Assembly: GCA_008694505.1 (NCBI GenBank)
Contig: VZDJ01000116.1
Span: forward strand, 22,997,501 to 23,061,500
Length of the DNA stretch: 64,000 bases
Reading direction: 5' to 3'
Source: Cyanoderma ruficeps
Lineage: Eukaryota > Chordata > Aves > Passeriformes > Timaliidae
Position numbers and translations under genes: made by a program. Below the pieces are notes generated by a model. The model was not told the DNA's origin, ran no database searches, and saw only the letters and a program-made list of their open reading frames with translations. Positions 51,637-63,454 of the stretch are shown here, piece after piece; within the stretch, counting starts at the first letter, position 1, and every line of letters starts with the position of its first letter.

Positions 51637-52861
51637 TAAATTGTTTCCTTTACCATCAAGGGCACATGAGCTCACACATGCTGTGTCTGTTAATATGCAG
51701 TGACTTAACAGCAGCAAGAAATTGATTTTAAAGTATAACAGTAAGATTTTGCTGGTCAGTTGTTAAAATGCCTGCTTTTTATAGCCTTTAAAGTGGAAGT
51801 ATTTTCTTGAATTAGAATTTTAGTTAATGATTGTACTGTTGATCCCTTATTTAGAATAAATAATATTGCTTTTGGTCTGAGTTTCTTTCATAAGTCAAAC
51901 ACCCTGGAGGCATCAAATCCCAGCGTTATGGATGGATATGGGTTATACACAACTTTTATATTTAATACCACTCCCAGCTTCATTAGAAACCTACGATCAT
52001 GAGTAGGTAGTTGGTGTCCTAGTGCTGAAATCTTTTTGGTTGAAAGTGTTTCAGGAGCATTTCAGTGACATGTACATACTTCTATGACTATAAGTAGAGA
52101 AAATAAGAATAATGGTGAAAGATGAAGTGTATTAATTATTCCATAGTGTTATGATAATGCAGTGTTAACAGTGATAGTGACAGAGGGCAGAAGTTGAAAA
52201 AGAAGAATTTTGGGATGTGTTGCTCCCATAAGACAGTGAATTAAACTTGCTATACTTTCTTCACACTGCTAATTCCATTCTGAGTCTACCACCTGATGTC
52301 AAAATTATTGCTGGTTGAACCATCTGCATTACTCTGGTAATAATGTGCTTTTAGTTTCTGTTTCCCTGTTTATGAAGAAGTGTAATTGATTTATTTATCA
52401 CAGCCAGTCTCACACTGGCTCTGTTGATGGGCTCAGGCTGTGATTTGGTGGAAGCCCGAGTTGATTTAGCGGTGTTCCTGCCGTAGCTGTGCCGTCCCAG
52501 CCCCTCCTGTGTGCCCAGTCCCTCCTCGTGTGAGGTTGCACCGAGGTGTTCCAGTGTGCTTTGCTGACAAGATGCTGACTGCACAAGGTGCTGCTGTCAA
52601 TAATTTTCTGCTGTGAATAATTTTCTGCATTAGAAGTGCCAGAACAGCAGCACTGGCAGAGTTGAACTGTTCTGACAGTGGGAACGAGATCAGTCTGGAA
52701 GACAGTTTGTTCCTTCTGGATTTCCTAACATCCAATTCTGCTTTTTTAAGCTGAGGATTGAGGTATTATGATCTGAATATTGAGAGATCCCTCTACACAA
52801 ATTGAGGGGTAAAAAGACCATATGCCCAAGCCAATAGCACAGGTTTTATTTAACAGTAAAT

Positions 52862-52927
52862 GTGAGGGAGGGAGAGATGGAAGGAAGCAGGGGAGGGACA
52901 AGGAGATTGAGACTGAGCAAGAGAGAC
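52862..52927. repeat. Purine-rich (GA) tract
   Basis: About 66 bases dominated by G and A (gagggagggagagatggaag and similar). Low complexity, no further function seen. Confidence 0.7.
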
Positions 52928-54519
52928 ACATCTTATTTGCCACAGTGGGAATTTTTGTCTGGATGCATTTCCCAGGATTTGCTATCGAGACTTGGGCAAG
53001 CCCATAGTCAGTCCCAGTCTTTACTTATCTTCAGGGCAGAGTCCTTCTGTGATCTTAATAGTGTTTGAGGCAATTGTGGTGTCTAAGCCTCTTGTAGGAA
53101 GGAAGATGATTTTTTGGGGTTTGGGTTTTTTAAATATTATTTTTATTTTTAAATCTTTTTTTGAAATATGTGATCTGATATTAAGTACATATACCTTCTT
53201 TATATGTGCCTGTCATTGGAATCGTACAGGTAAATGAACTCAGCACTATTATGTAAAACCTCTCTTGCATTAAAACTTTGGAAACACCTTTCAGACGTGT
53301 TCCCAACAGTCTTGCTGTCTGCCATCAACCTTTTCTAATTGTTGCTCTTTTTAGGACACTTCTGCTTCCTTGTGTTACTAACTCTGACTCTGCAGCTTCT
53401 GCAGGCAGTACTCTATCCACTTCTCTGTGCTGTGGAGACTGTGCTGAGCAAATAGATAATTCTTTTTATTTTCTTAGTGTCCGAGTGGATAGCTTTACCT
53501 CTGGCTTAAAATGAAGTGTTTGTATCTGTAAATAAAGCCATGCTTTTATTTGGAGTAAATTGGAGAGGTCTCTTTCCCTTCAACTCTTTTTCAACTTGGG
53601 TTAATCCTTTGTGCATATAGCAGATTTTTTTTTTTTTAATGAGAAAACTTCCATGTTAGGGTTACAGTTTTCCTGAAAGCTTGCCCTACCTGTCTCCAGT
53701 ACCTGTAATGATGATAAATTCAGGAATGTTTTGCTTGCTCTGTAGAAAAGTACTTTCCCTACACCACTTTATAGGGATTTCCTTGAAGTTTCAATCTGTA
53801 GGTGCTCCCTATTTCTATTACTGTGGGATTTGAATATATGAAGTCAGTAAAGTTTAAGTAGGAAATAACGAAGAAAGGAGTAATTGTTCTAAAGAACTAA
53901 AACCCCAGTCAGGAAAGAAAAATTAAACCACACCAAAACCACATTTGTGTACAGCAGTTCTAAAAGGAATGTGCTTGAATAATTAATTTGACGTGGAGAT
54001 CCTGATACACCATTCCTCTCAAGTATGTGGAAAGTAATTAGTAACATACTTAAATCAAAATACCAAAAGTAAGACAATGAGATAGGTTGCACAGCTGGAG
54101 GAGTGATAGTTTATCTTAAAACACTTAAGAAAAGAACTAAGTTCACTGCCATAGATACTCCATGAAATTATTATGAATTGAAACCCTTTAGCTGATTTGA
54201 GAGTGTGTAAACATGAAGGCAATATTACTGATCCCTTGATAACAACGATGGCAGGGCTTGTTGCTGTGGGTGTTGGAACTGGCTGTGAAGGCAGACAACT
54301 GTATGTGTAATAAAGCGACTCTTCTATGAACGTCCTGTGGTCTTGATAAATGTTAGGATAGGTCCGTGTTGCTGACAGGTTCTTAGAGCATCTACTCAAA
54401 AATGCATCTAAAAGGAGTAATCTGTTGATTTATCCTTGAGTAGTTAAAATATACTTCACATGTATTTTGCTGAAAACTTTTCAAATTATTTGATATATGC
54501 TTGGTGTTCTGTCTTTCAG

Positions 54520-54604
54520 CTTGTGATGAATGGAAGATTTTACCAAAACCTAATCTGCATCGAGATGTCAACAGATTTGGTCACACTGCTGTTGTCAGTA
54601 ATGG
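54520..54604 (+). CDS. ATRNL1: ATRNL1 exon: Kelch blade 5/6
   Basis: This 85-nt exon completes an alanine and reads CDEWKILPKPNLHRDVNRF, then GHTAVVSN and two bases of glycine. DEWKILP closes one blade and RDVNRFGHTAVV starts the last Kelch repeat. The acceptor is gtctttcag and the donor gtaaat, which lacks the usual G at +5. Introns are phase 1 before and phase 2 after. The next exon continues GSMYIFGGF without a gap. Confidence 0.95.
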
Positions 54605-56199
54605 GTAAATGAAGTGTATCTTAAATTTTCCTTGCCATTTTTCTGAAGGAAAAAGCTGTAGCAGAAATCACACTTAAGTGAAATATGGTTCAATAACAGA
54701 ACTGATGTAACTTATTAAAAGGGAAAGTAGTGCTTCATCAGGTAATCAGTACAGCTCATCCCCAGCCTGCCAGGCTGGGATCTGTTCAGTGATATTTTAG
54801 GTGAACATTGCAGTGTACTGAGGTGTTTGCTCAGCATTGGGGGCTGCACTGATTTTGATACTTGGTACCAACTATAACCCTCACTTATGTGTGATGGGAG
54901 AAATCTTTTTTTCTTTGCAGTATGCTATAATTCTTCATTCTTCTGCAATCGTGAAATAACCATGTAACTAAAATTTGCTGGGAAGAGGGGAAGATGTTGA
55001 TGATAGTGATACAGTTATTATCTTTACCACCTGAAGGAGGAGAAGCCTGACAGCTACTAGATGATATTAATTTGGAAAAGTTGTAGAAAACAATAGTCGG
55101 GTTTAAAGAAATGTGTGTTTACTTGTCTCAGCTTTTGTTTTGCTGGTTGCCAACTGGCCTGGTATCTGAAGTTCCAGTGCTATAGATCATTTTACCTCTT
55201 CTATATTATTCATCACACTAATAAAGTCAGTACTTGACTATTTGTGGGCAACTTATGGATCTTCTATATAAGGATCCTGTATAGGTCAGAAGTGAGGTAA
55301 TGAATAATGCTGCAAATAAGACTGTGACATCTTTTAACAAAAATAGCACTAAATTGTAAGTATGTACACAGAGCACTTGACATTAATCAATGAACAGGTT
55401 TATTTATTAAGACAAAATTGCTCAGAATTAATGAATTCAGGAACTGATAGTTTTCCATTATGATTTGTGTGTTTTATGCCATCTAAGCCATGTCTGATAC
55501 TTTGAGAACTGTCACTTTGTATAAATTACATTCAAAATGCCTTTTTTTCTTTTAAGAACTGAGTGGTATTTTTGGTAGGATTTTTGGTACCAAAACAGTG
55601 CAATACAAGACACTCCCCAAATTTCTGCTATTGGTAACTCTGTGATTAATTGTGTTTTAAGAGTGTATCATACAACAGATAGAGAGGTTTTCTATTACTA
55701 TCTTTTACCTGAAACTGTTCTGAGTTTTAATGAGAAGGATGAGGACTCAGGTGCAGTCTTTTGGTTCCTGTGTCAGCAGCTACTGCACCAGAAATGTTAC
55801 CAAAAAGAATTATCCATCTTGCCAGTTGTTGGGGCCTGTCTTGAAAATAATGTTCTTGTTTTCTGCAGGCCAGTATTTCATGCTCTATTCTCAATATCTA
55901 GCTGCAAAAATGTGTGCAAAGCTCTTCATTCTTTTTCCCAGACATTTGGAATATGGCACTCCGTAATACATACAGCACAGGGAGCTTTCAGCAATTGTTT
56001 TGTTAGTATCAACTTCCATGGAGAAATAAATTGAAAAAGTAATCAATAAAGGAACCACTGATAGAGTCTTTATTAGAGAAAGAATAAGATTTTTTTTTTG
56101 ATACTACTATGTGGGTTTTAAATTGGATATCAAGATAGATAAGAAATCAAGAAAATGTGTCTACAATAACAGTTAAATTTCCTTGCTTTTCCCCAACAG
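54605..56199 (+). other. ATRNL1: Intron, 1.6 kb
   Basis: Phase 2 intron with gtaaat donor and ttttccccaacag acceptor. A 130-aa open stretch at 55642-56034 has no recognisable domain and no splice relation to the gene, so I treat it as non-coding. Confidence 0.83.
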
Positions 56200-56408
56200 G
56201 TCCATGTATATATTTGGGGGTTTTTCAAGTGTTCTGCTGAATGACATCCTTGTGTACAAGCCTCCCAACTGTGAAGCATTCAGAGATGAAGAGCTGTGCA
56301 AAAATGCCCGTCCAGGAATCAGGTGTCTGTGGAACAAGAAACATTGTGAATCTTGGGAATCTGGACATGCGAATAATATCCTTAGAGCAAAATGTCCCAA
56401 GAAAACAG
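56200..56408 (+). CDS. ATRNL1: ATRNL1 exon: last Kelch blade and start of PSI region
   Basis: This 209-nt exon completes a glycine and reads SMYIFGGFSSVLLNDILVYK, closing the propeller. It then enters a cysteine-rich part: PPNCEAFRDEELCKNARPGI, RCLWNKKHCESWESGHANNI and LRAKCPKKT. The five cysteines with the C-x8-C-x8-C-LW-x5-C spacing are PSI-type, as expected next to a propeller in this family. The acceptor is ccccaacag and the donor gtaagt. Introns are phase 2 before and phase 1 after. The frame is intact. Confidence 0.96.
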
Positions 56409-58603
56409 GTAAGTGAATTCTAGTCAGGTTTGTAATGCAATGTAGGAGATGGGGGTGGGCAACCCCCAAAGAAGGAACCATGTGGAAGTGGTGACTGGAA
56501 TGTTAAGTGTTGCCCTGTGAGACTATCCAGAACAAGAGACATATGGACTATTTTTTACAAAAATCATTCAGTTATGGAATCTTTTGTATTTTACATGCAG
56601 GAAAGTAGATGCAAAACCCCCCAAGTTTAAGGTGCTAAGGGAGAGCAGAACAGCAGTGAGAGCACAAGTGGGCACAGCAAGTGATACCTGGTGTTATGGG
56701 CGTATGGCCCTCCCTTACCCATATGTGTAAGAGAGGAAAGCATCACTGCTTCAAGCAGATTACCTGTGAAACAGGAGCATTTGTACAAAAGAATATAGTA
56801 CAGGCACAGCTGGGAAAAAACCTGAGGCAAACAAGCCCTTTGCAGTGTGTCAGATGGGTTCAAGTTTGTCATATGAATTTCTCTGTGGCATTGTGATGGC
56901 TGTATTGTATGAAACAGCAATTTACTGTTATGAATAACTGTTCCAACCTATTCCTAAGCATTTTGGCTTGTCACAAATAAATTGCTTGTGAAAGTGTTGT
57001 TCTTTTATGTCACATGAACAGAATATTTATCCCTGCTGCACACACCTACTTTTTTTTTCTGTGCATCTTTCCTTTCAGCACAGTGTAAAATTGCTTCCCA
57101 AACTTTGGCTGTGTGCTGTGTGTACAAAGTGCCATACAATTAAACTGCCAGTCTGTGTTTAATGTTTCTTGAAAAGTTACTAGCACTGCTATTAATCAGC
57201 ACTTCGAGATATTTTATTTTTCTGATAGGTTTTACTTGTTTCTAGACTGGCTATAAAGTCACAAACTCAGAAAAAAAAAGGTACATGATATAAGAAAAAT
57301 ATTATCCGGGTACAGTTTTCTGGAAAATGGTTTTTGTACAATTTCAGAACTTTTAGAGATCTACAGTCTAGAACGTTTCGTCTATATAGAAAAAGAAAAA
57401 CTCTTGTGGCATTAAATGCAAAAGTAATACAAATAAAAGTGGATCTTATAAAAAGCTGATCATAGCAACCGGTGTTTATAAAAGTCAAACAAAACAAAGC
57501 ACAGATAGGCTGAAGGAAAATAAAAGAGTTGGAGCAGTTTCTAAAGTACAAGTGCTGCAGTGGAAATAAAATACAGCTCAACTTGGAAGAGATGAGGTCT
57601 GTATAATTCCAGTTCTGAAGAAGTTGTGTGAACAGCACTGTTTCATGCTGTCAAATTCTTCCTGTACCAGGTGGTAATTTTTTGCCAAAAGCCAATTTTT
57701 CATATATTCTTTTATATTCTGGGCTCAGTTGTTCCCTGCTTGAGACTATCATCTGAGACACTGCTCATGGTCAATATTAAAGGATAAGCAGAAATTTTAG
57801 TGGGTTTCAAAAGACCAATTCTGGGATGACAAGACTTCCCTGGCAAGAGAATCTTTCAAGCTTGCATAAACCTGACACTAAAGGAGCCAAACCAAACAGG
57901 AATTAAACGGTAATCAGTGTAGGAGATGGTACAAATTCTCGTATTTTGCATCGTGATTTTTAAAACCTTTGCCTCCCTTAAACCAAAGTAATAATTTGCA
58001 TCCTAAATGGTTTTACGTAAAATAAATTTTAGTCCAAGTCCTATTATTAAGAATATAACATTGACTCTTTTTCAAGTATTTTTCATAGATAAAGGACAGA
58101 GCTTTAACTTACCCGTCATTATTTGTTTTATAAATTAATTTACAAAGATTTTAAATGTCCATGTGTTGCTCATATCTGTCTCAGATAGTTTTATTTACTA
58201 CTTTGATCTTGTCTTCTTGGATAGCCATCCAATATTTTTATAGAATCCTGCATTTGAAGAGAATCTTTCTTTTGTGTTATAAGAGTGAAGGAAAAATAAT
58301 TGAAAAAAGCTTTTCATGCTCCTAACTTTTGCATTGTGCTAAGAGAGCTCGCATACTGTAAATCAGTGAATATTCCTTTAGCTGATACGAGACTTACGAA
58401 CCTTCAAATACAGTTGCTACTGAAGGAATTTTTAAAGCAGCAAATCCTATTAACCGAATAGAATTAATTTCCTACTGTAGCTTAAACCCTTATGAATGGC
58501 TAGAGTTCGAATGAAGGGTGTAGCAGAAAAAGCTCCGTGGAAGTGTTTAAAATGTGGGGTTTTTCTCCTCGTGTGGGACGTTTCTGCTGGGTCTGTGTGG
58601 CAG
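56409..58603 (+). other. ATRNL1: Intron, 2.2 kb, in PSI region
   Basis: Phase 1 intron, AT-rich, with no repeat or coding block recognised. The 3' end has two acceptor AGs nine bases apart (58602-58603 and 58611-58612). Confidence 0.83.
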
Positions 58604-58722
58604 CTGCTGCAGACGACAGATGTTACCGCTACGCCGATTGCGCCAGCTGCACCGCCAACACCAACGGCTGCCAGTGGTGTGACGACAAGAAGTGCATCTC
58701 AGCAAACAGTAACTGCAGCATG
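58604..58722 (+). CDS. ATRNL1: ATRNL1 exon: PSI domain
   Basis: This 119-nt exon completes an alanine and reads [19 protein letters not shown], then [20 protein letters not shown]. It has seven cysteines, with the PSI hallmark C-x5-C-x2-C-x6-C-x2-C and the QWC motif. PSI modules are small disulfide knots that position neighbouring domains. The start at 58604 was chosen because it gives the family's TAA-x-DDRC spacing. An in-frame alternative acceptor at 58613 would drop three residues. It ends on a codon boundary before donor gtgagt. Thirty of 39 whole codons end in G or C (77 percent). The family's next residues are not found in the rest of the window. Confidence 0.95.
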
Positions 58723-61700
58723 GTGAGTCCCTGCAAATCTGAGTGCGTTATCAGTACTTCTCTAGGTTTAGTAGACTAGTAGTTGCTTGTTTTCAGCACA
58801 TAAAAACTTGTTTGCCAGGCTTTTGAACTGAAAATGTTGGAGAAGTCGGAGTTGGACTCCAACAAAAATAAAATTCAGGGTAAAACAAGTATTCTTCAGG
58901 GCTGTGTTGCCCTACTATATATTTCTTAAGACGAATACTACTATCCCCTAATTAATGACATTGGAAAAGTCACAGAGTCATTACTAACTTAGATTTTGTG
59001 CATATATGGTATACAGTAGACAGGCAGAAACCATGGATTCCCATCAAGGTTGCTGTTTGTTTTTTTTTCCCTTTCAAACAGGACCAGGCCAGTCTCATTA
59101 GTCATGGTCTTCTGATCATTGATCATCATAGAAATGGTTTTCTTTGTCACAGAGTCACTTGTCATCTCGTTAAAGGAATATGAGCTTCTGTAACCATGAG
59201 GTCCATTGCCTTGTGATGATTTGGTTCTGATCTTTTTAAGTACAAGGAATCAGATCACATAGGTTCATGCAAATTTATAGTATTTTCTTTTTAATATTGC
59301 CTAGTACCATGTTTTATACTTTGTTGTTGTTCACCAGCTGCTGCATCTCTTGCTTGTTCATTTGATTTTTGTCAAGCTTATAATAGTATTTCAGTTTTAT
59401 AAATTTTGCCTCCTAACACTTTTCAGCTACCCACAAACACCTGGCTGTACTTGAGTTCAAAATCCTTTCTTTATACACTTTAATTAGTAAAAGTATCTTG
59501 CTCTCTGGCTTGAACCTGATGCAAATCAATCTTGTTCTCCAGACAAATTAAGGTGTGAATTGCATTGACTGTGACTCAGATCTTGCCTGTTCAGAGTGAG
59601 CACAGCCAGCTCTAATCACTGGCATTTGTAGCTAGTCACTACTAATAAAAGCAATACAGACACAAATTCATCAGTAGCCGTGTTATAAGTCTGTCAGAGG
59701 ATTTCACATTCCAGGCACTAATGGTTGGTTTTCTTTGTGATCTTCAAGGGCCCTTCTTTTCCTGACACTTTGTTCTCTATTAGGTGCTAATTTTCTAACC
59801 CTGGTTTTCAGCCCTTGAACAAGGAATAGTTGCTAAGGAGCAGACCATCTTCATTTCTAATAAATGATCCCTAATAAATGTGGAGCACTAGGTATTTTAG
59901 GACAAGCTTCTTGGTTCAGTGTCCTTTGACAACCCCTCATGACTAAGATTGTCAGCTTAATTAGCAAATGACGCACCAGTCTGCTCTGTATCATTTCCTG
60001 TCTTTTATTCAGGGTTTGAAGTGGATAGCAAAGGCTGTTACTGTAGTTACTGAAGAATGGGGTAGCAAAAATTCATCAAAATGATTTCTGGAAAGAGGTG
60101 CTATCATAAATGGAGGGTGGCTGTTGCAAAATTAGTCTATTGGCTGTGAGATGATGCAGGCAGACTTTTGCAGCTTCAATATAAACCCACCAAAATAGCA
60201 TCAGCAGAATGGCATCATGTGGAAAACCAGAATGGATCAGGCTGATTATCCATTTTCATAGACTGCTGCTTCTCGACTAGGCCCACAAATGAAAATGTTG
60301 TGACAGGACTGTGATGGTAATATGGGATTACTAACTGTAGACTTAGGAACATCAAAAGGAGCCTTTGCAGCTGTACAAAGGCCTTGATTTAGAACATAGA
60401 TCTCCATAGAACTCCAGATGAGATGCACAGTAATATTTTACAATCTGCTGCTGTTGCCTCATGGAAACTGGCCAGTTTACTGAAGATATGCTGTCAGCCT
60501 GTTTGGGATTGGCCTCATGGTCACAGATTTCTGCAAAGCAGTGGCTTTACTCTGCTGATTGGAGGCCTGTAAAATAGGAACATTTCCCTGAAATAACTCT
60601 GGTTGGACAGATGGACTTCATGAGTAGTGCTAAAACATTGATGATGCACCTAGACCTACCTGTGCTCACCCTCAGATTTGAGCCAGCACATTACAGGACA
60701 CTGTATTCCCCTGCTGTGCAGACACGTGCATCATGATCTAGATCATATAGATCATGGATATCCTACTCATATCTGATGTTGATGGTTGATCTGGAGCTGC
60801 TTAATATGTTTATGAAACTGTATTCACTCTCTATGCCTGCACATAAAATGCTTTATCTCACATCCTATGAAAATGATACTCCCTTTCTGCCTTGTGCAGA
60901 AAATTGACTGTATTTTGTAATGGAAACAAGTCTTTACCAAAAAAAGAAAAAGAAAAGGCTTTGTGGGAGAGATTAAATTAATCTTAAGATTGCTGCACCT
61001 TTACAAGATGTCATTTTTCATGAAGTAGTACAATGGAAGAGTAAGCTGCTCCATGAAAGCAAAATTTTCTTGTACTTTACCAAATAAAATGCTAAATAGC
61101 TGGAGAGGGCTGACTGATTGCAACAAAACGCAGTTTTCTTTACTGAGGAAGACCAGAGAGAGATTGAATTTCAGAGTGAAAAAATTTACTTTGTCAATTC
61201 TGTTCAATTTCTGAAGAGAAGAAAAGAATTGATGAAGTAGCCTTAAAGAGAGCCTTATAGATGTTGAGGCACAGCTGAATTGTTTTCTTTCTGCATCCAC
61301 CCAGTATTGCATTTTTGAAAACGTTGCTGCCTTCAGAAGCTCCAAGGGGGGCACATTCCTACAACAGGGAAATGTTTCCTCTCTGACTGAGAGGAGCACA
61401 CTCTTACTGCCAGGAGCAGGCTCTGAATTTCTTGTGTGTTGGTCTCCACGTGTGCAATACAATAAAGCCCCAGCTGATGACAGTCACCTAAATCCAGATT
61501 GCAGTGTGATTTAAAAGTGTTCTTTATCTGACTGTGGCAACATAAAACAAACATTGTCAAATCTATGAAGGGGATGATAAAGAGGATTTTGCTGAGGAAA
61601 TGGGATACTAGAGGAGGCTTCAAAGAGACCTGTAGTCCTACATTATTAAATATTTTTACGCAGTGACTTAAAGATAAGAATCCTTGTTTTTTTGTAATGT

Positions 61701-63035
61701 TTACATCGCTTCCAGAAATCTCCTCCTTTCACAATGGGAGTCCTTGGATGATACACTAATATCAATAATAGTAGTCATGGCAATCCACCTGCATTTGAGG
61801 AATTCAAAGAATAGTCAAGAGGAAATATATAAAGGAGTAGAAGGAAATATGAATAGAATCAATTTTATCTTGGAGGAAATAAAGAAAATTTATGAGTAAG
61901 AAGTACCCAGTAGCAAGTTTTGGGAGTAGCTTCAGGAAAATAATAGCAAATCTATAAATTAATAATTTACACTTACACTAGGCAAACTAGACAAGGTTAT
62001 ACTGTTAACCTGAAAAATCCAGGAGGAGGAGAGAGGTACATAATTTAATGGCAATTCCTGAAATTCTAAGATAAACTACTGTAGTATTTTCATTCTCCAG
62101 TAAATATTCAGAAAATCAGTGCAGTTCATAAGTCTGTCTATATATTACTGTATCAGGATCAGTGCTTAAAAAAATCTAAGTAAATCAGACATGAGGGAGG
62201 CTTTATCCGTAACATGATTTACTCATGCTTTGGTGTGTAAACATTATAAATATCCTACAGCAATATAGAAGTTCTGTAACAGATGGACTGTCATCTTTCT
62301 GAATTTCATTGGGTTTGGTAGTTTAAGTTATAACCTTAATATTGTGTTAATGTGAATTACCTACTGGATTCACATCTACATTGAACTAATGAGATTTTCA
62401 GGCAAGCAGTGTTTAAATTGGATTTAAGGGAAATAAATGCTGGGAATAAGGGAATACAACAAAGAACATTATTACAGAACAGTCACTAGTACTTTGAATT
62501 TTATTTTAAACATTAAATAACCAGCACACAACAAGCTTCATGATTAGAAAGTAATAGAACAAATATCTCAGCTTAGGTGGAAAATTGTAATCTGTATGTA
62601 ATACCATTGAAGAGTATATAATTTAAAAAAGAAATCTGGAAGCTTGAGGGTATGTCAAAATGAAGTGTTAAAAGTGAGTATTAGTTGAGCTATTGTAAAT
62701 GAGCAGATGGTGGTTACTTGTGCTCTGAAATTCACTTTAAAGCATCTCTCAGGCAGTTTTGTGAGTATGTTTTATGACTGAGTGAAAATAAACGTGGATT
62801 TGCACCAAAGGGTTTTTTTTGTGCTTTACCTTTATATGCATTTTTGGCCTGGATGGACAGTCTGTTACTTGCTGGCATTGCCTTTGGCTGTGTTTCATGT
62901 TGTGGTGTAGATGCCTGCACCTAGACCTGCTTCTCAGGTCCTTTTTGCTTTGCAGTAGCCTTTCCCATAAAACAGAAAAAAGTCAGGACCTCTTAAAATA
63001 AACTTATTGGTAGGCATCTGATCCAATAAAGGCAA

Positions 63036-63055
63036 TAAAATAAAATAAAATAAAA
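63036..63055. repeat. (TAAAA)4 microsatellite
   Basis: Four perfect pentanucleotide units. Confidence 0.95.
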
Positions 63056-63398
63056 TGCCTCAACAGCAGTGTTTTTCAGTAGGAATGAAGCTGGTTCTGT
63101 GTGAGATTGAGAATTCACTTTCACAAATGTATTATTTCAGGACTTTAAAAAAACTAAAATGAAAGGAGACAGCTTTTCTTCTCCCTGCTCTATCACTGCC
63201 ATATCCCAGTACCAACCACTGTGTGACTTATTGTCATGCAGTCCCTTTATAAGTTGTTTAATCATACTCCAGGAGACTATTAGAAAGGAAAGCAACCAAC
63301 TTTGTCAATAAATCATGCATTTGCTATCCAAGTGCAGTCCATTTTTGCTGCCATGTGTTAATTTAATCTTTTGTTGTTGAAGAGAGACAAGACTTGTT

Positions 63399-63454
63399 AG
63401 GGTTTGACAAGAGGGACTCTCGGAGGTCCCTTCCAATCTCAACTGTTCTGTGAG
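63399..63454 (+). mobile_element. CR1 LINE 3' tail fragment
   Basis: Contains a degenerate ggtttgacaagagggactct followed by cggaggtcccttccaatctc and aactgttctgtgag. This matches the sense-strand end of a CR1 (general form: ggttggactcgatgatctcg, then gaggtcccttccaacctc and attctgtg). Only the last 50-60 bases remain. Confidence 0.65.

Larger units (their letters stand above)
45631..54519 (+). other. ATRNL1: Intron, 8.9 kb, in Kelch region
   Basis: Phase 1 intron. It has four small local tandem duplications: period about 32 at 46267-46330, period 20 at 47090-47125, period 30 at 51577-51636 and period about 20 at 52594-52632. A purine-rich tract lies at 52862-52927, a GC-richer patch at about 52430-52580 and a long T run near 53625. 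No coding block or transposon is recognised. The acceptor is gtctttcag. Confidence 0.8.

Noticed and set aside
55642..56034. 130-aa plus-strand open frame
   Set aside because: Lies wholly inside a 1.6-kb intron, has no motif, and the flanking exons join without it.
58496..58726. 76-aa open frame overlapping the PSI exon
   Set aside because: Shadow of the real exon in another frame; the true frame gives the cysteine-rich PSI peptide.
60733..60746. Perfect 14-bp palindrome atgatctagatcat, followed by a partial repeat
   Set aside because: Short palindromes of AT-rich sequence are expected by chance in 64 kb, and no associated element is seen.
61001..61462. Longest single open frame in the window (153 aa, minus strand)
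   Set aside because: No recognisable domain, no splice context, and composition like the surrounding intron. A chance frame or old repeat is more likely.
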